Assembly: GCA_902789745.1 (NCBI GenBank) | Contig: CADAPH010000028.1 | Span: forward strand, 1-35,313 | Length of the DNA: 35,313 nucleotides | Source of the DNA: Oscillospiraceae bacterium | GTDB lineage: Bacteria; Bacillota; Clostridia; Oscillospirales; Oscillospiraceae | Direction: 5' to 3' | Shown: positions 30,922-35,313 of the stretch, piece by piece | Numbering within the stretch: the first letter of the stretch is position 1 | Layout: each line of letters starts with the position of its first letter | Notes under the pieces: model-generated | The model's database searches: none | Seen by the model: the letters and a program-made list of their open reading frames with translations, nothing else | Told to the model about the DNA's origin: nothing | Position numbers and translations under genes: made by a program

Positions 30922-33771
30922 ATGACCCGGAGAAAAATGAATCTGCGTACGCGGGCGATCCTTCTGGTATCCGTTTTCCTGCTGTTGACGAACATCGCGC
31001 TGGGGTTCACGCTGGCGAATCAGTCGCGCCGCGCCATGAAGACACAGATCAACGAGCGCATGCTCGACATTGTCAACACGGCCGCGGTCATGCTCGACGG
31101 CGACGTGCTGGCGCGCCTGCGCGCGGAGGATCAGGATACGCCGGAATACCGGGCGGTCTATGATATGCTGGCCCGCTTCCGGGACAGTATCAAGCTGGAA
31201 TATATCTACTATATCCGCCCCGAGGGGGACGGGCGCTTTTCCTTCGGCATCGACACGGACCCCGACCGGCCGGCTGCGTTCGGCGATCCCTTTGCCTATA
31301 CAGACGCGCTCAATACCGCAAGCCAGGGCACCCCTGCCGTGGACGACAGGCCTTATGTGGACGAGTGGGGCCGCTTTTACAGCGCCTACAGCCCGGTTTT
31401 TACCTCCGACGGCGAGGTGGCCGCGGTGGTCGCCGCCGACTTCAGCGCCGACTGGTACGATAATCAGCTCAACCAGGCCCAGCGGATCATCGTGACCAGC
31501 TGCGTCCTCTTCCTGGCCATCGGCATCGTGATCACCGTTTTTCTGACCGGTCAGTACAGCCGCCGGATGGAGCTGATCAGGGGAAATCTCCGCGATCTGA
31601 CGGGAGATCTGGAATCCATGACGGGCATGTTTTCCGTGGAATCCGGGGCGCTTCACCCCTCCGACACGGACAGCGAGAGCATGGAGACCCTCAGCAATCA
31701 CATCACGGAGCTGCGGGACGGCCTGCGCGAATACATCAACCATGAGCAGACCCAGGCCAACAGCATGATCACCGCCATGGCCTCGGACTACCGCTGCGTC
31801 TACTACATCAATCTCGACGAGAACGACGGCGTCTGCTACCGCAACGACCCCGAGGATCACGAGCAGACCAGGGCGGGCATCCATTTCCCCTATCTCGAGC
31901 GCTTCACCTGGTATGCCGAGCACAGCATCACGGAGAATTATCGGGAAGGCTTTCTGAAATTCATGGACCCCGACAACATCCGCGCGCGCCTCGCAACGGA
32001 GCCCATCATCGCCTACCGCTATCTGGCGCGCCGCAACGGGCGCGAGTATTATGAAATGGTACGCGCCGCGGGCGTCAGAAGGGCGGAGGAACGGGACGAC
32101 CATATGGTGCATGCCATCGGTCTCGGCTTTACGGAGATCGACGCGGAGATGCGCGAGGCCATGGCCAAGAACGAGGCCCTGGCCGAGGCCCTCACCGTCG
32201 CAGAGGAGGCCAGCAAGGCCAAGACCGCCTTCCTCTCCAGCATGAGCCATGAGATCCGCACCCCCATGAATGCCATCATCGGCCTGGACACCCTCGCCCT
32301 GCACGACGACACCATCTCGCCCCAGACGCGGGATTACCTGGAGAGGATCGGCGGCAGCGCAAGGCATCTGCTGGCCCTCATCAACGATATCCTGGACATG
32401 AGCCGCATCGAGTCCGGCCGCCTCGTCCTGCGCAAGGAGGAGTTCTCCTTCAGCGCCATCCTCGAGCAGATCAACACCATGGTCATGTCCCAGTGCTCCG
32501 ACAAGGGACTCAACTATGAGTGCCGCATCCTCAGCCGCGTCGACGACTACTACATCGGCGACGACATGAAGCTCAAGGAGGTGCTCATCAATATCCTCTC
32601 CAACGCCATCAAGTTTACCGAGCCCGGCGGCAGCGTCATGCTCACCGTCGAGCGCATCGCCGTCTTTGACGATCAGTCTACCCTGCGCTTCCGCATCAGG
32701 GACACCGGCGTCGGCATGGACAAGGAGTTCATCCCGAAGATCTTCGAGCCCTTCTCCCAGGAGGACAGCAGCACCAAGAACAAGTACGGCAGCACGGGTC
32801 TCGGCATGGCGATCACCAAGAACATCGTGGAGATGATGAACGGCACGATCAGCGTGGAGTCCGAGAAGGGCGTCGGCACGGAGTTCACCGTCGTAATCAC
32901 GCTGCGCAACGCCCACCACCAGGGATCGGACACGGCGGAGGGGGTCGACCTCACCCGCATGCGCGTGCTGGTCGTGGACGACGAGGAGATCCCCGCCGAG
33001 CATGCGCGCACGGTGCTGGGCGAGTCCGGTATCCTTGCCGACGTCTGCCGCAGCGGCGAGGAGGCCCTGCGCATGCTGGAGGTGCAGCATCTCAAGCAGG
33101 AACCGTACAATCTCGTCCTGCTGGACTGGAAGATGCCCGGCATGGACGGTCTCGAGGCGGCAAGGGAGATCCGCGCCCGCTACAACAACGAGACCACCGT
33201 CATCATCCTCACGGCCTACAACTGGGACGATATCGTGGACGAGGCGTCGAAGTCCGGGGTGGACAGCTTTTTGGCAAAGCCGCTCTTCGCCTCGAACGTG
33301 ATCGCCGAGTTTGAGCGCGTGGCGCGCCACAACAACATGGCCCTGTTCCAGGAGAAGCAGAAGGCGGAGCTCGCGGGAAGGCGGGTGCTGCTGGCGGAGG
33401 ATATGCAGATCAACGCCGAGATCATGATCGACATCCTCGACATGGAGGAGGTCACGGCGGATCACGCCGAAAACGGCAGGATCGCTGTGGAGATGTTTGA
33501 AAAGTCCGAGGTCGGCGCTTACGACGCGATCCTCATGGATATCCGCATGCCCGAGATGGACGGTCTCGAGGCCGCGGCCGTGATCCGCGCGCTGAATCGC
33601 CCCGACGCGAAGGCGGTCCCCATCATCGCCCTGACCGCCAACGCCTTTGACGAGGACGTGCAGCGCTCCCTCCAGGCGGGCATGAACGCCCATCTGACCA
33701 AGCCCGTGGAGCCCGACCACCTCTACCAGACCCTGGGAGAACTCATCTGGGAACGGGAGAACGGAAAGTAA
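30922..33771 (+). CDS. hybrid sensor histidine kinase with two receiver domains, 949 aa
   Basis: A membrane sensor kinase with phosphorelay. TM1 lies at about residues 12-30, then an extracytoplasmic sensor of ~155 residues of Cache-like type ([40 protein letters not shown]). TM2 is at about 189-211 ([20 protein letters not shown]). A PAS-like cytoplasmic region follows, then HisKA with phospho-accepting His443 in [13 protein letters not shown], HATPase ([30 protein letters not shown]), receiver 1 with Asp735 ([11 protein letters not shown]) and receiver 2 with Asp873 ([12 protein letters not shown]). No HPt domain or DNA-binding output is present, so the partner must be encoded elsewhere. 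The start at 30922 is chosen because GGGAGGA lies 8 bases upstream. Confidence 0.92.
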   Translation: MTRRKMNLRTRAILLVSVFLLLTNIALGFTLANQSRRAMKTQINERMLDIVNTAAVMLDGDVLARLRAEDQDTPEYRAVYDMLARFRDSIKLEYIYYIRPEGDGRFSFGIDTDPDRPAAFGDPFAYTDALNTASQGTPAVDDRPYVDEWGRFYSAYSPVFTSDGEVAAVVAADFSADWYDNQLNQAQRIIVTSCVLFLAIGIVITVFLTGQYSRRMELIRGNLRDLTGDLESMTGMFSVESGALHPSDTDSESMETLSNHITELRDGLREYINHEQTQANSMITAMASDYRCVYYINLDENDGVCYRNDPEDHEQTRAGIHFPYLERFTWYAEHSITENYREGFLKFMDPDNIRARLATEPIIAYRYLARRNGREYYEMVRAAGVRRAEERDDHMVHAIGLGFTEIDAEMREAMAKNEALAEALTVAEEASKAKTAFLSSMSHEIRTPMNAIIGLDTLALHDDTISPQTRDYLERIGGSARHLLALINDILDMSRIESGRLVLRKEEFSFSAILEQINTMVMSQCSDKGLNYECRILSRVDDYYIGDDMKLKEVLINILSNAIKFTEPGGSVMLTVERIAVFDDQSTLRFRIRDTGVGMDKEFIPKIFEPFSQEDSSTKNKYGSTGLGMAITKNIVEMMNGTISVESEKGVGTEFTVVITLRNAHHQGSDTAEGVDLTRMRVLVVDDEEIPAEHARTVLGESGILADVCRSGEEALRMLEVQHLKQEPYNLVLLDWKMPGMDGLEAAREIRARYNNETTVIILTAYNWDDIVDEASKSGVDSFLAKPLFASNVIAEFERVARHNNMALFQEKQKAELAGRRVLLAEDMQINAEIMIDILDMEEVTADHAENGRIAVEMFEKSEVGAYDAILMDIRMPEMDGLEAAAVIRALNRPDAKAVPIIALTANAFDEDVQRSLQAGMNAHLTKPVEPDHLYQTLGELIWERENGK

Positions 33772-33780
33772 ACTTTATTC

Positions 33781-33838
33781 TTGCATTCTCCGTCAAAAGT
33801 ATATATAATATTAAAACGTCGATTTGATCGGCGTTTTA
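33781..33838 (+). promoter_or_regulatory. asnS promoter and leader hairpin
   Basis: TTGCAT (33781-33786) and a perfect TATAAT (33804-33809) are 17 bp apart. A stem (ATTAAAACG and CGTTTTAAT, about 33809-33840) begins near the start site; it may also end the upstream kinase transcript. The leader is too short for a T-box. Confidence 0.7.
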
Positions 33839-33892
33839 ATGCTTTTAACAACATTTCTATTCGCGCCTTCGCGCGATGAAAGGATGATTTCC

Positions 33893-35287
<1,395 letters not shown>

Positions 35288-35290
35288 TCA

Positions 35291-35313
35291 AGTGAAAAGT
35301 GGAAAGTGAAGTG
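35291..35313. repeat. palindromic intergenic repeat, copy E, cut by the window edge
   Basis: AAGTGAAAAGTGGAAAGTGA is the left arm of the same family as copies A-D and begins right after the asnS stop. Confidence 0.6.

Noticed and set aside
30547..33720. 1057-codon open frame on the minus strand
   Set aside because: It is antisense to the lipid kinase and the histidine kinase, rich in His, Asp, Val and Gly as expected for the shadow of a G+C-rich gene, and has no ribosome site or known domain.
33772..33892. Possible T-box leader before asnS
   Set aside because: The predicted start site leaves only about 75 bases of leader, with no specifier loop or T-box sequence; only a simple hairpin is seen.

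Overview
The window looks like a chromosomal segment of a high-G+C, spore-forming gut Firmicute, most likely Oscillospiraceae (Oscillibacter/Flavonifractor-like). Supporting this are strong AGGAGG ribosome sites, a germination protease (gpr), the 5' part of the sporulation sigma gene sigG, a soj/spo0J-type parA-parB pair with two TGTTTCAYGTGAAACA parS sites, and short dispersed palindromic repeats. No sequence search was run, so the family name is an inference.

Positions 1 to about 13,250 are accessory DNA. They carry small unknown genes, a divergently placed XRE regulator coupled to a sigma-70-type factor (1386-3001), a structured gene-poor stretch with spaced repeats (3002-3600), and a type I-C CRISPR interference operon cas3-cas5c-cas8c-cas7c (3651-9130). 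A 13-repeat array (9136-9984) starts five bases after the cas7 stop. There is no cas4-cas1-cas2 and no leader, so the system looks interference-only and frozen. Next comes an A+T-richer pair with its own promoter: an OLD/RecF-like ABC ATPase and a small TOPRIM-like protein (10153-12160), a candidate two-gene defence system of the RloAB/AbiL/PARIS general type. It ends at a perfect 18-bp inverted repeat. Two hypothetical minus-strand genes follow, and then sigG, which keeps only its first ~95 codons. The accessory DNA therefore appears to interrupt sigG, with the 3' half expected beyond the left edge of the window.

From 13,600 on the content is core-like. There is a branched-chain amino-acid ABC transporter operon livJ-H-M-G-F on the minus strand, with livM frameshifted by an apparent small deletion, and a small membrane protein gene upstream of it. 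A glycerol-1-phosphate dehydrogenase gene follows on the plus strand, then citXG-citC (citrate lyase maturation), mscL, serS, parB, parA and gpr on the minus strand. The plus strand then carries rpsT, a secreted PDZ/Ig-like protein, a lipid kinase, a two-receiver hybrid histidine kinase and asnS.

In the region serS-parB-parA-gpr, and again after asnS, a family of palindromic repeats (GTGGAGAGTGGAGT-type arms) sits directly at the stop codon of the neighbouring gene in all five cases. One copy contains a perfect parS site.

The observations most worth a second look are the interrupted sigG, the ATPase/TOPRIM pair, the strict alternation of two repeat variants over nine consecutive CRISPR repeats, the missing adaptation module and leader, and the stop-codon-linked repeats.
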